This document shows, one piece after another, positions 41,412 through 54,400 of a stretch of DNA of 64,000 nucleotides; position 1 is the first letter of the stretch, and each line of letters starts with the position of its first letter. The translations under genes were made by a program, and so were the position numbers. The stretch lies in the NCBI GenBank assembly GCA_043228905.1, contig JBHGNT010000020.1, positions 4,960,001 to 5,024,000 on the forward strand. Direction: 5' to 3'. The notes under the pieces are model-generated. The model was not told where the DNA came from, made no database searches, and saw only the letters and a program-made list of their open reading frames with translations. Origin of the DNA: Azolla caroliniana (lineage: Eukaryota; Polypodiophyta).

Positions 41412-42555
41412 TTTCAAACCAAACCATTGTCGACTGTTATCCACATTCTCAACAACATATTGTTGACTCAACGACATTATGTATTGAATATGTTGTTCAA
41501 GTTCAACATGACGTAATGTCGAACTGTCTCGACTCCCCTCGGCCGCAATCAGTATCTGCACCATGACTTGAGATCGTCATATGACGAAATATGATTCATG
41601 CAAATTGTCGGGAGCTTAATCTATCTGACAATCAGTCAACCGGATCTAAGTTATCTTATCAACTTGATCAATCAATTCATGTAAAAGCCGACAACCAAAC
41701 ACATGCAGTGCGCACATCAAATATTGAGGTATGTAAGCGGCACTCTTGATCATGGGCTTTCGTACAAACATGGTGTTGTCAAACAACTCAAATGCCGACA
41801 AGGCCAAAGACGCAATAGATCACCGATTGACATCGGGTTTTAGGTTCTTCCTTGGGAGCGCAAAGATCTCTTGGAGCAACAAGAAGTACCCAACAATTGC
41901 GTCATCAAGCACTAAAACGGAGTATTGAAGAGCGATCGTTGCAACATGTGAGGGAATCTAGCTAAAAAGACTATCGAGGGATCTACAAGTGGAAGTTGCC
42001 GAACAAAATCCTAATCTACTATGATAATCTCAACACCATCCAACTTGCCAAGATTTCTATCTTCCATGCTCGCACAAAGCAAATTGAGGTGCATTACTAT
42101 TTCCTGTGCAAGTGAGTCCTTCATGGTGAAGTCAAATTGCATTTTTGTTCGAACTGATTGGCAAATGGCCGACATCTTCACCAAAGCACTAGGACTGGAC
42201 AAGGTAGTTTTTCCGTAGATGCTTGGTTTGCAGCATCTCGACTTGCCCTCCTTGAGGGGGACAACAGGAGAGGAGAATGAGCCATCCAAGCCAAATGAGC
42301 CTGGGGGAGAGACGAGCCGGAATGAGACAAATTGCAAGGGGTTGATTCCAAGGCTGAAAGGGGTGAAGAGAGCCGAAAAGGCCATATGGCTGAAAGGGCC
42401 GAAGAACTGAGGAGACTAGAAGGCTGAAAGCTCAAAAAGAACGAACGCCGAAAAAGGTCGAAAAGGCTAAGAGTCAAAGAGCTTGGCCGAAAGGCTGTCA
42501 ATTGATCAAGGTCGGAAGGGCCAAAGGCCAACAACAACTTGAGCTTGAGGGGGAA
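41412..42555 (+). pseudogene. Copia element E, reverse transcriptase end and RNase H remnant
   Basis: Plus-strand decayed Copia: CAACGACATTATGTATTGAAT encodes QRHYVLNMLFKFNMT, then IVGSLIYLTISQPDLSYL, QILRYVSGT, and near 42,160-42,205 MADIFTKALGLDK. Many stops and frameshifts. Ends with a charged, Lys/Glu-rich region and the purine tract CTTGAGGGGGAA directly before the LTR. Confidence 0.8.
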
Positions 42556-42998
42556 TGTTGGCATGTCATGCTCAATTATCTTTAGTGTGGACTTGGGTAG
42601 GTTCTAGTTAGACTAGAATTTAGTGCTCGTTTACGAGCCGATTGTATTCTTCTCAGCCCTCTCTCTTTATGAGAGAAATAACAGGCATTGTATAAAAGAT
42701 GCTCTCAGAGCAAGTTGTAATTGTTGAGAATCAAACTCAACTTCCTGTGTGTGGGAACACACTTTAGGATACTCAAGTGTGTGAACACACCCCGCCTCCT
42801 TGTATAGTAACTAGTGTGTCATAGAAGTTAATGTTCTAGGACACATATTCCTTAGGTAATTAAGACATGACCTCTTTCCCAAGAGGTGGTACTAGTAAGA
42901 GAACTTAGAGAGAAGGTGACTACATAAACCTTCTCCGTCTCCTTGTAATGTTGTTGGTCATTCTTGTCTCCTTGTTAATACAATTTTTCTGTTTTTTC
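42556..42998 (+). repeat. Copia E 3' LTR
   Basis: Starts TGTTGGCATGTCATGC after the purine tract; contains TTGTATAAAAGATGC near 42,688-42,702. The right edge is set by the start of the LINE and is approximate. Confidence 0.65.
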
Positions 42999-44514
42999 TA
43001 CCAAAAGCATTTGCATGACTATAAAAGGCTTATTCAAAGAAAGAGACGAATATGGGAAGTTACTCAACAACTTCTCCAAACGCAAGAGAAAGCACATGCA
43101 TGTGCTAAATTTTGGGGAAATCTAAAGGGGAAACGTGTTGAGAGTTATGGTGACTTAACTCTTCATGACTTGTCTATGCATTGTAAGAATTTATATGAGT
43201 TATCTCTTGCCAGAAAGATGATGTGTTATGGTTCTCTTTCACATATGTCTCCCTTCTTTACAATTGAAGATATATGCATAGGACTTAAGAAATTAGCCTC
43301 TCGAAAGGCAAGCGATCTTCAATGTATAAAAGTTGAAATGCTCAAATGGACGGGAAAGTAAGCACACATATGGATATGCGATATGTTTAATGATGCATTG
43401 CAACATGGTATGCCATATGATTGGACTACAAATTGGATCAAACCTTTACATAAAGGTGGAGATGTAAATAATGTAAACAACTATCGAACCATCATGGTTG
43501 GCTCCTTAATGGCAAAACTATTTGGATGTATAATGGAATCAAAGATAAGTGTATGGGTAGAAAAAAATGGTAAGAGAGCTTATGGACAAGCTGGTTTTCG
43601 AAAAGACCATAGCACAATTGATCATCTTGTCACTCTTCGAGTATTAATGGAGGAAAGTCACCTTAGAGGTAAAGGTTTATATAGTTGCTTTGTAGACTTC
43701 AAGAAAGTTTTTGATATGGTACCTTGTGAGCATCTTTGGAGGCGGATGGAAGAACTTGAGGTGCCAAGTGAATATATGATTGCAATTTCCCGAATATATG
43801 AGAAGGGCATATGTTGTGTGCGTATGAGAGATAGACTTTCAAATTTTTTCAATAGCACTATTGGTGTTAAGCAAGGATGCCCACTCTCACCAACATTATT
43901 TGGTCTATGCACTGATGAATTAGAAGAAATGGTTACCAAGTTTGTAAAGGAAGAATGTGTTGAAGAAGTTGCCATTGGGAATGTTGTGATTATGCTTTTG
44001 TTATATGCGGATGATGTAGTGCTTTTTGCAAATACTTCAAGAGATGCACAAAAGCTTATGAAGGCATTGGAAAAATTTTGCATGCATATTAGATTAAGTG
44101 TCAATAGCTCTAAAACAAAGATTATGCTTGTGAAGAGTCAAAAAAGAGATAAACCATGCATTATGTACGACAATGAGCCACTTGAATGTGTGGAAAGCTT
44201 CAAATATATTGGCCTTGAAGTTCCTTCAAATCATAAATGGAATGAATGTGCTACACACCGCTTAGAGGCGGGTAAGCGAGCGAGCATATTATGCATTTGA
44301 GAACACATGCAATCTTGGAGATATTAAGTGTTGGGTCCTCAAGAAATATCTTTTTGACACTTTGGTGACCACGGTTCTTCTCTATGGGGTGGAAGTATGG
44401 GGCGGTAGCATCCCTAAATCTACGTGGAAAGAGTTTGAAAATGTCCAAAAACATTTTCTTACAAAGTTTCTACAAGTTATGAAACAAAAGCCCTACACCC
44501 TCCTCCTCCTTGAG

Positions 44515-44592
44515 ACGAGATCGCTTCCCATTGAGATCATGGCCATGGAAAGGGTTGTTGAATACATGCTTAAGGTTCAAAAAAGCCTCACA
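44515..44592. repeat. 78-bp target repeat, left copy, around the solo LTR in the LINE
   Basis: LINE sequence from about 44,515 to CCTCACA at 44,592, repeated at 45,132-45,211 with a handful of differences (GGCCATG/GCCCATG, a 2-base indel near the end). Far longer than a normal LTR-element target duplication. Confidence 0.85.
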
Positions 44593-45131
44593 GTATTCCG
44601 CAAGTACGTGTAAGATCTTAGGCAGGACCGTGGGGGTCTTGGACTAGGGAGTAGAGGGGGAATGGAATCTTAGCTCGAGAGGAGAGGAGAAAGAATAGGA
44701 CATAAACATAGAATGGATGGAGGCAAGATACACAAAGCGAGTTATATTAAGAAACACCAAAGGCTTTACAACCATGGCCACATAGGCCGAACGAAAACAC
44801 TATAAGGAACCCTAATCGGATAAGTAAAGTAAAGAAGATGATGAAGAAATAAACCATAAGCGAAACCCTAAACCCGAAATGGTAAGAAGAAGAAGAATAG
44901 TAAAACCCTAAAACTAAATGGTATACCTTTCACACTCAAAATAGGCAACCCCTTCACAAGAGACCCCTCCCTTCCCTTTATAGCCCAAGGAGGGAGGGAC
45001 TTTTCAATGTGGGATAAATTCTCCCCCTTATTCTATACACCATTTCCCTACTATACATGTGCACATGTTGCACATTGCCGACTTGCCCATTCCATCCCGG
45101 TTTCACACCAAAGCTGGAAATCTTCACGACA
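44593..45131 (-). mobile_element. Solo LTR of the gypsy-F family in the LINE
   Basis: 539 bp. Right terminus is TGTCGTGAAGATTTCC on the minus strand as in 8,443-9,237; internal matches include CTTGGACTAGGGAG, AAACCCTAAA and CACTCAAAATAGGCAACCCCTTCA (two halves). The left terminal bases (CGCGACA) are missing or diverged. Confidence 0.8.
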
Positions 45132-45211
45132 ACAGGATTGCTTCCCATTGAGATCATGCCCATGGAAAGGGTTGTTGAATACATGCTTAAGGTTCAAAAA
45201 AGCCCCTCACA
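45132..45211. repeat. Right copy of the LINE target repeat
   Basis: 80 bp matching 44,515-44,592; LINE coding sequence continues from it without a break. Confidence 0.85.
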
Positions 45212-45908
45212 TCGACTTCCTAGAATTGCATGGGAAGCAAGCAAAAAGATCCAAAAGACGCATAAAAGCAATTTTTTGTGTTCCGGTTGGATGCAAGATT
45301 TAGAAAAATGGTTTGGTAGATGGGATGAAAGACACTTGCTTCATGATGCGTCACTAGATTCCTCTGTAAATGAGGCCTTTTTGCAACACCAATGTATCAT
45401 GACATGGGACAAATGTGGTGGCTCATGCTTCACACATTATACTACAAATGTTGCACCTAACTACAAAACCATATTCTTCGCGGAACGGGGAAGCTGTACA
45501 CATCGATACATGTTAGAGCCCATCCCAATATCTACCATTCGAACCATTGCTTCCATGCAACTTAGCTCGCACGCATTGAGATGTGAGACGGGGCATTGGG
45601 GCACAAGTGATGAGAGTGGCTGACTATGCACACTTTGCCCTAAACAAGTTCGAGAGTCTGAGCATCACACTTTGATACAATGCTCTGCCTTCGATCATAT
45701 TCGACCATGCTTTCCACATCTCTTCAATCGAGCCCAATCCTTGCATGAATTTCTCTCACAACCACGATATGCACTCTCGATTGCAACATTCATTGGTAAA
45801 GTTCTTGAACATCGAGAGTCGCTACTCACCTTCACACGTATCACGTGAAATGTAATATTTTTGGTCTCATAGGTCATATTTGACCCCGGAAGATGATAAT
45901 ATAGTTTA

Positions 45909-45925
45909 TCTATCTATCTATCTCT

Positions 45926-45972
<47 letters not shown>
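45909..45972. repeat. LINE 3' tail: TCTA repeat followed by CA microsatellite
   Basis: About four TCTA units (45,909-45,923), then (CA)n to 45,972. The TCTA run is the end of the LINE; the truncated LINE copy at 48,780-49,150 ends in a shorter version (ATCTATCTAG). Confidence 0.85.
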
Positions 45973-45976
<4 letters not shown>

Positions 45977-46625
45977 GTTCTTTCGCTGCACAGAATCGTC
46001 ACCGATTCCCTATAGGAATAGTCGACCATTTTTTATATTAATAGTTCTTTGTCTTTTGGTGCTCTCTATGTGTATGTGTATTGTCTCCATCTTAGAAGGT
46101 TAACCTCCATCTCTGTATTCTGTCATATCGTCCTATCTATGTGGTATACTAGTCGCTCGGTTCTGCCGGTTGTGTACATCAACTTTTGCATTCTTCACAT
46201 TAAAGAGGGGATACCATTTGAGTGTTGGGAAAGGTACTTGCTTATCTCGGCTTCATCCATCCCCTCAAGCATATCAACACCTTCTTAGTATAGAGAACTG
46301 ATAGTGGGGCTATGTTGGCACCTTGAATGTGGTGGCTCTAGTATTCCTTATGGGCGGGGCAATCATGTCACTTTGACAATATTATTAATCCAAATGATTC
46401 TAGGATAAGTTGAAATAACAACTATCTTGAATAACGTGCACAATGATAGTTGTAGTGGCCTCGATAATCAGGTGGCATGACTTGATACGGAGGAGCCATA
46501 GGAGAGTATGTTGCTACATCCAAACCAGGATGCATTCCATTATGGTTTCTAGGTTGAGTTGGTGAAATCCATGAGTCCAATCTTGAGTGTGACGTGGTTT
46601 GTTGAGGGAATTCCTTCTCGCATAA

Positions 46626-46628
<3 letters not shown>

Positions 46629-46697
<69 letters not shown>
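46629..46697. repeat. (CA)n microsatellite
   Basis: About 34 uninterrupted CA units; source of spurious Cys-Val reading frames on the minus strand. Confidence 0.97.
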
Positions 46698-46699
<2 letters not shown>

Positions 46700-47345
46700 T
46701 TCACATTGTGCACAAGACACCATAAACAGATTAGAATGTAAAGAAAATACAATAGAGAGACTTGATTATAGATGTCACAAATGGTAAGTAAAAACTTTAC
46801 AATTGAAGTTCTCTTTTTTTGTTACTATGGTCAATATTTATATTCTTTGGTCGGTCGCGACCTTGTCATTTGGCCTTAGAGGTAGATCCACTAATGGACT
46901 GAGCAATGATACCTTTAAGCTTAAATAGGTACCTTTTCTATTTAAGGGGCCTTCTAGCCGTATTCACCCACTAGACTAAACAACTACCCTAATGGACATC
47001 CTTTAAGCTTAAATGGACATCCTTTTGGTAAAACAAACATAGAGTTGAGAGCACATATGGTCAGAGCACTACCCTAATTACTATAATATTTACCTTTCTA
47101 ATTTCCTTTTATCATGCCCAAATTTCATGATGCGCTTGATTCATTTTGGTTTCCTATAGAGAGAAAGGGAAACCTTGTTGATATTCGAGAAATTTTGCTC
47201 ATGTTAGTGTCCCTAGGAGGTCAAATCAAAATTGGAAAGGGGAGAGAGGTCTCAAACCAAGCAATTGCATTATCTTTACGAATAACACATATGTAGTTGC
47301 CGCAACATACATCCACACATACATATATGTATATGTCAGCCTAAT

Positions 47346-47482
47346 ATCATAGACAAGTCAAGCATAATAGTAAAAACAATAAATGCTACATAAATCTCCT
47401 TTTCTCCGCACAACATCATAGACAAGTCAAGCATAATAGTAAAAACAATAAATGCTACATAAATCTCCTTTTCTCCGCACAA
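47346..47482. repeat. 69-bp tandem duplication
   Basis: Two essentially identical copies starting ATCATAGACAAGTCAAGCAT (47,346 and 47,415). Confidence 0.95.
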
Positions 47483-47811
47483 CTGATAATCAAAGTGGAA
47501 AACGAGAAATATGCACATATTTTAATACGCCTAAAATACCATTTGTGTGAAAGGGAAGGAAGAAAGTGTGTACATAATACATATACATACATACAGATGT
47601 ATGTATATCATATGTATATGTATCAGTATGTATGTATGTATGTATGCCGCCTGTAGGTTCTTTGGAGGAAACTGCTTTGAAATGTTTAAAAATTGGCGCC
47701 TGTTTTTCCCATTCGTTCGTTTCTACACCAAAACAAAACAAAACAAAACAAAACATGACCACCAAAACTATTTCTCTGTCAAACTTACTTACATCAGAGA
47801 GACCATCATCG

Positions 47812-47848
47812 CCTTCTTCTTCTTCTTCTTCTTCTTCTTCTTCTTCTT
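47812..47848. repeat. (CTT)n microsatellite
   Basis: About twelve CTT/TTC units. Confidence 0.95.
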
Positions 47849-48336
47849 GACATGGGAAGGATAGACATCCGGACTCAAGGTACAAAAGCTATGGATTCCT
47901 CTTCTTTTTCTTGGAGAATATTTCTCTTCTTCAAGCTTCTGCCATCGAGAAGAGAGACACCTTAGAAACCGAACCAAAGAGCTATGGATTTTTTGTGTTC
48001 TTCTTTCAGCAAGTATTTGTTTAGACCAGGAAAGAAAGGAGTAAACAAAGCAAAAAGCTACGGATTCTTCTTATCATCGACGTTAGGCTTCTACTTTTTA
48101 CGTAAGTAAAACAAATATTCCACTTTTTTTTTTGTTGTTGTCCCAGTTTAGTCGCTCGTAACATCCCCGTGTGCTTACTTACTGTCTCAGAGATCTTCTT
48201 ATTTCTGCAAAAGCAAACTCTTGAGATTTAAGCTATTTATTTGGAAACTATACATACACAGAGGGATTTCCTCCTTCTTCTTTGTGAATTTTACTTTGAG
48301 AAACTCTTTTTCTTCGGCTGTTTTCCCTGTTTTTGT

Positions 48337-48450
48337 CTTTTCCTTTGTTTGTTTGCGGGAAAATGAAGCCTGAAAATTAATAGCTTGGTGTTTTCTTGCT
48401 TTTCGTTTGTTTGCTTGCTGGAAAATGAAGCCTGCAAATCAAGGGCTTGG
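48337..48450. repeat. 52-bp tandem duplication at the end of the DEMETER-like gene
   Basis: 48,337-48,388 and 48,399-48,450 are related copies (GAAAATGAAGCCTG core, CTTTTC-TTTGTTTG). The upper copy is coding sequence of the last exon; the stop codon lies at the border of the lower copy. Confidence 0.85.
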
Positions 48451-51400
48451 GAGACCGTGTCTTGCGATCAAATCCTCTCACACAAACATATCCTGTACAG
48501 GTCATAGAGTGGGAGTCTGTGTGTGTCAGTCTATGCAGTCCAAATGATATGAAAACCTTATGAAATCTAGTGACAAAACCTCCATACAATACAGAGATGA
48601 CGCAGAAAGATCATGAAAATTAGTGACAAAACCACCATATAATACAGAAATGATACAGAAAGGAGAAAATTAATATACATAAATTGATGATAGAGAAAAC
48701 AATAGAGAAACTGTGGTGAGAAAAGAAGAGTTGTACGAATATGTTATAAAAACTAATGCTAAATTAAACCCTTGTATGATAGAGAACTAGATAGATTTTA
48801 TTATCATCTTCGGAGGTCAAACATATGACCTATAAGAAGAAAAAGATAACGTTTTCATGTAACGCAAAAGTCACGGTGACTCTCAATATTCAAGAAACTT
48901 AATAATGAATCTTTGAGAGTGCAAGTTGTGATTGAGAGAGAAATTCGTGCTAGGATTAGGATGGGTTGCATATCTAATGAAAGCATAGTCAAATGTGATC
49001 AAAGGCGGAACATTCTATCAAAGTGCGATTCTCAGACTCCTAAACTTGTGTAGTGCAAAATGTGCATTGTTGACTTGTCTCACCACCTATACCCCAATGT
49101 CCCATCACATCTCGAAGCACGTGTGAACTAAGTTGTATGGAAGCAATGGTTTGGATGGCAGACAATAGGATGGGCTATAACATTTATATATGTGTGCAGC
49201 ATATGCAGTATAATGTGTGAATTGTGAGCCTCCTCATTTTTCCCATTCCAAGATACATTGCCGTATAGAACAATAGAGAAACCAATGTTAAATCTAGTGC
49301 ATAACAGAGATATATGAAAATACAAAGCGAGGCTTCTACTTACCATGTAAGAAAAAGCTTCGAATTTCTGATGTACTTAAACCTGTGATCAACAATTAAA
49401 ATAGTCAATAGAAGAATCCAAACAATCATTTTCTGCATGTACTTTTGCTATAAAATTCTGCATGTAAGTCTTTTATGGCAGATGTACCTCAAGAGGTATT
49501 TTATTACACCATAAAACTTATAATTTATAGTAGAAGCACATCTAGGATTATTTTATCAGCATTTGGGGAATCACAAAAGAGTTAATATATTGAGCTTTTC
49601 ATATGCATATTTCATAGCATAAGAACATTTGGAAATATTTATTACAGATGATTCAACATACACATAATTATTACAACATATAAATATTTCATTGCATAAG
49701 AACCTTTGGAAATATTTGTTATAGATGATCCAAAATACACAAATCGCCTTTGCAAGTTCCAGATTTCTGAACGCTGCACTTGAAAAGGGTGGAGACTGCT
49801 CTCATGGTCGGCAAAAACCTGTGAATTAAGGACATCTTCTTCATAAGGAACAACTAGGCCTTTACTTAGATACTTAAAATGATACATTCCTTAGTGATGA
49901 AAACAATGTTCTATAGTTATGTCATTTCTTTTAGCGGCTAATAAAGGGTTCTTGATTCATTGTGGTGCCCTCACCAAATGAAAAAGATGTTCTAGCCAAA
50001 ATAAAAAGTGTCATTCAAGCTACTACAATATGTAGTCGCTGTGATTTTTCTCTGTAATTAGGATAAGACAGCCATTCAAAAAACCTTAGATACATTTATT
50101 CCAATGTAAAACGAAAGTCTAGGTGTGTATAATAATAAGTTCAAGGAAAAGTAGTTCTAATGTTGTTGAGGTGCCATTCTTGATGACACAAATATAGTGC
50201 ATAAGATTCTTGAAAAGCTATTTCCTTTTGAAATGGAAATGTTATTCTTATGATTAGTATTAGATAAGAAAAGAAAGTGATAGAATGCATTGCAAAGCGT
50301 TTGCTCAGACCATTTTTCTTTAGCTCATGCGATTGAACAAGTTTGTAAATTGAATTTGCGGTTAAGTGCTTCAATTTTAATAGCAACTTTATGTTTCGAA
50401 AAAATACAATGATTGAGAGACTAAATATAAAAGGACTTCAAATGCCTTGCAATTCGATGGAGAACCTAGATACAAAAGGAACGCAAATGTATTATAAGCT
50501 TAGTTGTCAATTGTTCTTTATTCATGGTGTCAATTAATACTTTTTCCTATGAAGTTACATCCTTGTGTCATGGACTTTATATTTGTGTTAACATCTTGTA
50601 CATTTGTTGTCTTCATATTACCAAGGTTATCTAGCCAATAAGAGTTATATGGACTCCTTTGAGCACTTCTGGTCATAATAAGAGGGATCTTTCTAATGAA
50701 CTCCCTCTTTTGACTAATAGAAGTTGATTGTGCCTCATATGGACTTTATATTTGTGTCAACATCTTGTACACTTGTTGTCTTCATATTACCAAGGTTATC
50801 TAGCCAATAAGAGTTATATGGACTCCTTTGAGCACTTCTGGTCATAATAAGAGGGTTCTTTCTAATGATCTCCTTCTTTTGCCTAACAGAAGTTGATTGT
50901 GCCTCATATGGACTTTATATTTGTGTCAACATCTAAGAGTTGTATGGACTCCTTTGAGCACTTGTGGTCATAATAAGAGGGATCTTTCTAATGATCTCCC
51001 CCTTTTGCCTAATAGAAATTGATTGTGCCTCATATGGACTTTATATTTGTGTCAACATCTCGTACACTTGTTGTCATCATATTACCGAGGTTATCTAGCC
51101 AATAAGAGTTGTATGGACTCCTTTGAGCACTTCTGGTCATAATAAGAGGGATCTCCTAAGGAACTCCCTTTTTTGCCTAATAGAAGTTGATTGTGCCTCA
51201 TTTTAGTTGTAAACAATCTTGAGTATTAAAGAACTAAAGCAATCTGTACACTTTTCGTTTGCTTTGTTTCAATCACTTTGCCCTAGCTTTGTTGTGTTAA
51301 TGTTTCTGCCATAGTCTCTATGTCAAACCTTGTGACATTAATGTCTTTAATCTTTGCCTTGTGTTAAGCCCTTTGTTCTGTTTTGTTAATGTATTTCTCT

Positions 51401-54400
51401 TAATATTTGTGTTAGTCTTTGTTCTATGTTAAGGTCTATAAATACTTGATCTTCTTTAATGCCTTTTAGTCCGTTGCCTTATGAGGTATACCCTCATCAA
51501 ATCAACCTTCATGCTATTTCCTGTAGAGTGCTTGGATACCATGGACTTCTAGATTGGCAATGAATGGACATGAAGCTATACAAACTCATGAAGAAGGAAT
51601 AAATATATAGAAAACCACATAAATATATTGAAAAGGATATGAAGAAGGAATAAATATATATAAAACCACATAAATATATTGAAAAGGAAAGGAAAGGAAA
51701 GGATGGAACCATCTTCAATACAAATGTGGGGAAAGAGGATGTATTATGACACTTGATTAATGAAGACATCTAATGTAGTGAATGTCTCCAAGAAGACAAT
51801 GTAAAGGGAGTGTAAATACACCATATGTATATGCCATTTAAAGAAAAAATCAGAAAAACTATGTAATGAAACTATAAGCCTCGTTAACTGATCCTTTATA
51901 GAATTGAAATTAACCAAATCAAGTAATATCATTATAAGTCTACAACAATACACATCAACTGTGTTTTCTCTATCCCATAATAACATTGATTAGAGGTGCA
52001 ATTTAAAGAAAAAATTAAATAAACCAAAATTGATTTTTTTATTTCTTCTTTGAAGGCATTTTATATATTATTAGAGTACATGCATTTTTGGTATCTTGTG
52101 TGCCCTTTGAGCACTTGCAAGGTGGCTCCACCTAGGGATCGGCAACGGCTCGGTTCAAGCCTAAACCGGTTTGGTGGCTTGAGCCTTGCCAAACCTGCTC
52201 AAGCCGTTTATGTAATTTAATTAGGGTTTAGAAAGTTAGAAGTTAGAACTTGAAAGTTGAGAGAGAGACCAAACCATAGGCAACAGACTGTTGAGTGACA
52301 AGAGAGGGAGGGACAGAGAGGGAGGGACAGAGAGGGAGAGGGAGCCTGCATAGTGGACGATTAGAGGACCTCCTTGCTGTTATAAACATTCTTTCTGTAC
52401 GTATAGGTGAAATTTTAGTTCCAAATTCTAATTTGAGTTGGACCTAGGAGCTCGACCTGAAAGTGGTTGAGGGATGGGCAATAGAAATCGAGAATGGACA
52501 TATTGAGGTCTGGAAAGGGTAACATCGACCCTCTCGTCGTGAGCTCACTATATTGGAGGTGCTTGAGAGTCGGGCGGTAGCAATCTTCAAAGGAAGATGA
52601 GAGGAGGATGGGGCATGTCAAATTTGGAGAAGGATTGTATCACTGAGAGTGAGAGGCCGCCATAGCCTCGGGGTTCAGGTGGTGGGAGGCAAGGGATTCG
52701 TGGATGTCAGCCGACCAATCATAGTAGTCTATGGAGAGGACGTTGAGGTGGGACTTGGAGTTGAATTTGGACTCATCAGTGGTAAGGTTGAGAGTGTGGG
52801 AGTTATGAGGAGGAGAAGAAGAGTAGGAGGAAGTGGTAGTGGTGTTTTTTGGTTTTCTTCACACCTCTAAAGCTTTTTTGTCCCAAACCACTTCACAAAC
52901 CGGTTTAAGGATTGGTTCAGGTCAGGTTTGAGAACCCCAAAACAGTTTAGGCTTAACTGGTTATGTGCCCCTTCTTTGCAAGTCTCTAAAACCTCACCTC
53001 TATTAGTTGTCCACCCAAAGTTGATGTATTTAGATTTTCCATTGCAGATAAAAGGAAACTTAAATATTGTAAGGGTTAACCTTATAGGACAGAATTAAAG
53101 TGGAGGTTACAGATATTAACGTAGATAAGGGATTATGACAAAGATCCTAACATAGAGATTATGGCAGGGGCATAACCACTATAGAGAGGTTAATGCAGTG
53201 CAAGTAACATATCGTTTGTGTAGAGAGATTGGTTATCGGTTATGCAAACATGTTTAAGTTCCAAAATGGGTCTACCACCTTGGATAACATATTGGTGATC
53301 CCTCTGAGCCCTTATTGAGGAATGGAGAGTCCACAAAACGTGAATTGATAATTTCTTTGTGGATTTTTTTAAAGCCTTCGATATTATGCCACAAGTTTGG
53401 CTCATGCAATGCCTATTGGTCCTTGGTGTCCTGATATATGCGCAATTCAGAATCTATATCACTATATGCTAGGAAAAAGTGTGTGCTCCTAATGGGTCAT
53501 CAGAGGTTACGGCTCTGCGAGGTAACAACAGAATACAAAGACCAACAATGGATGTTTCTGCTAGAACTCAAGAGACGGGGATAGAAGTTGTTGTGGAACA
53601 ACAATACAACCACAATTCATCAATCAAGACCCATCAGAACTTTCATTAGTTTCATCACTTGTCGAATACAGGCACAACTAAGTCAAGAGCTACACATGCA
53701 AGGTCTTGACCACAGCATTCATTTGTAAGGGGTTATACTAGAGTGGGCAACAATATTTTGTCGTGCACATAGACCACCTCTATTTGAACCATGACATGTC
53801 ACCCTTGTTTTCAACAAAAAATCAAGGTTATTCTCAATTGAAACTGAAGGTGCTTCCCTTGCGCCCGAGACCTCTCCATTGTGGATAGGCACATTTTGCT
53901 CATCTTTTCAAAGGTAAGTTTTACTAGTTTAGTTGTATTTATTTTAGCTTGTTATCAAAGATGAGGCAACAATATTTTGTCGCGCACATCGACCACCTCT
54001 ATTTGCACCATGACATGTCACCCTTGTTTTCAACAAAAAATCAAGGCTGTTGTCAATCAAAACTAAAGGTGCTTCCCTTGCACCTGAAACCTCTCCATTG
54101 TGGATAGGCACATTTTGGTTATCTTTTCAAAGGTAAGTTTTACTAGTTTAGTTGTAGTTATTTAGCTTGTTATCAAAGATGAGACTACAGTTCGAGATGC
54201 AGTCTTTTGTTTGGTTTCATGAACCATTTTGGTCTCTTCAAAGATTAGATTTTGGTCTTTTGCCCTTCACTCAAGAAAAAATCATGATGAGTCAGTATTA
54301 TATTATGACAACCTTTTTCCATTCAAGTGTTGAAAATGGTTGTTGAATGGTATGTAATGAATGCACATTTGTCATTCAGAATTCTCAGAATAGTTGGTTT

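Larger units (their letters stand above)
43003..45900 (+). pseudogene. Non-LTR (LINE) reverse transcriptase, 5'-truncated and split by a solo LTR
   Basis: From HDYKRLIQRKRRIWEV at about 43,010 to the 3' tail near 45,900. Reverse transcriptase: NWIKPLHKGGDVNNVNNYR, GQAGFRKDHSTIDHL, YSCFVDFKKVFDMVP, VKQGCPLSPTLFGL, and LLYADDVVLFAN near 44,000. A TAA (43,359-43,361, after KWTGK) and a frameshift at about 44,285 break it. The part after the RT includes SLPIEIMAMERVVEYMLKVQ, partly duplicated around the solo LTR (44,593-45,131), and resumes to CETGHWGTSDESG-stop; beyond it a CX2C...HHX4C pattern (C-TLC, EHHTLIQC) can be read, a zinc-finger-like end. The tail is (TCTA)n. The endonuclease domain is missing. 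Confidence 0.88.
45973..48336. other. Intergenic DNA rich in simple repeats, no gene recognised
   Basis: A/T-rich stretch between the LINE and the DEMETER-like gene. It holds two microsatellites, a 69-bp tandem duplication and an AAAAC run (47,730-47,754). The last few hundred bases should include the 3' UTR of the gene on the minus strand. Confidence 0.5.

Noticed and set aside
46422-46752. Cys-Val repeat proteins
   Set aside because: Translation of the CA microsatellite.
50565-51205. Possible CRISPR-like array
   Set aside because: Units of 169 bp without spacers in a plant intron; an ordinary minisatellite.
52415-52870. Possible captured gene fragment in the large intron
   Set aside because: Two short opposing frames with no recognised domain; left unassigned.
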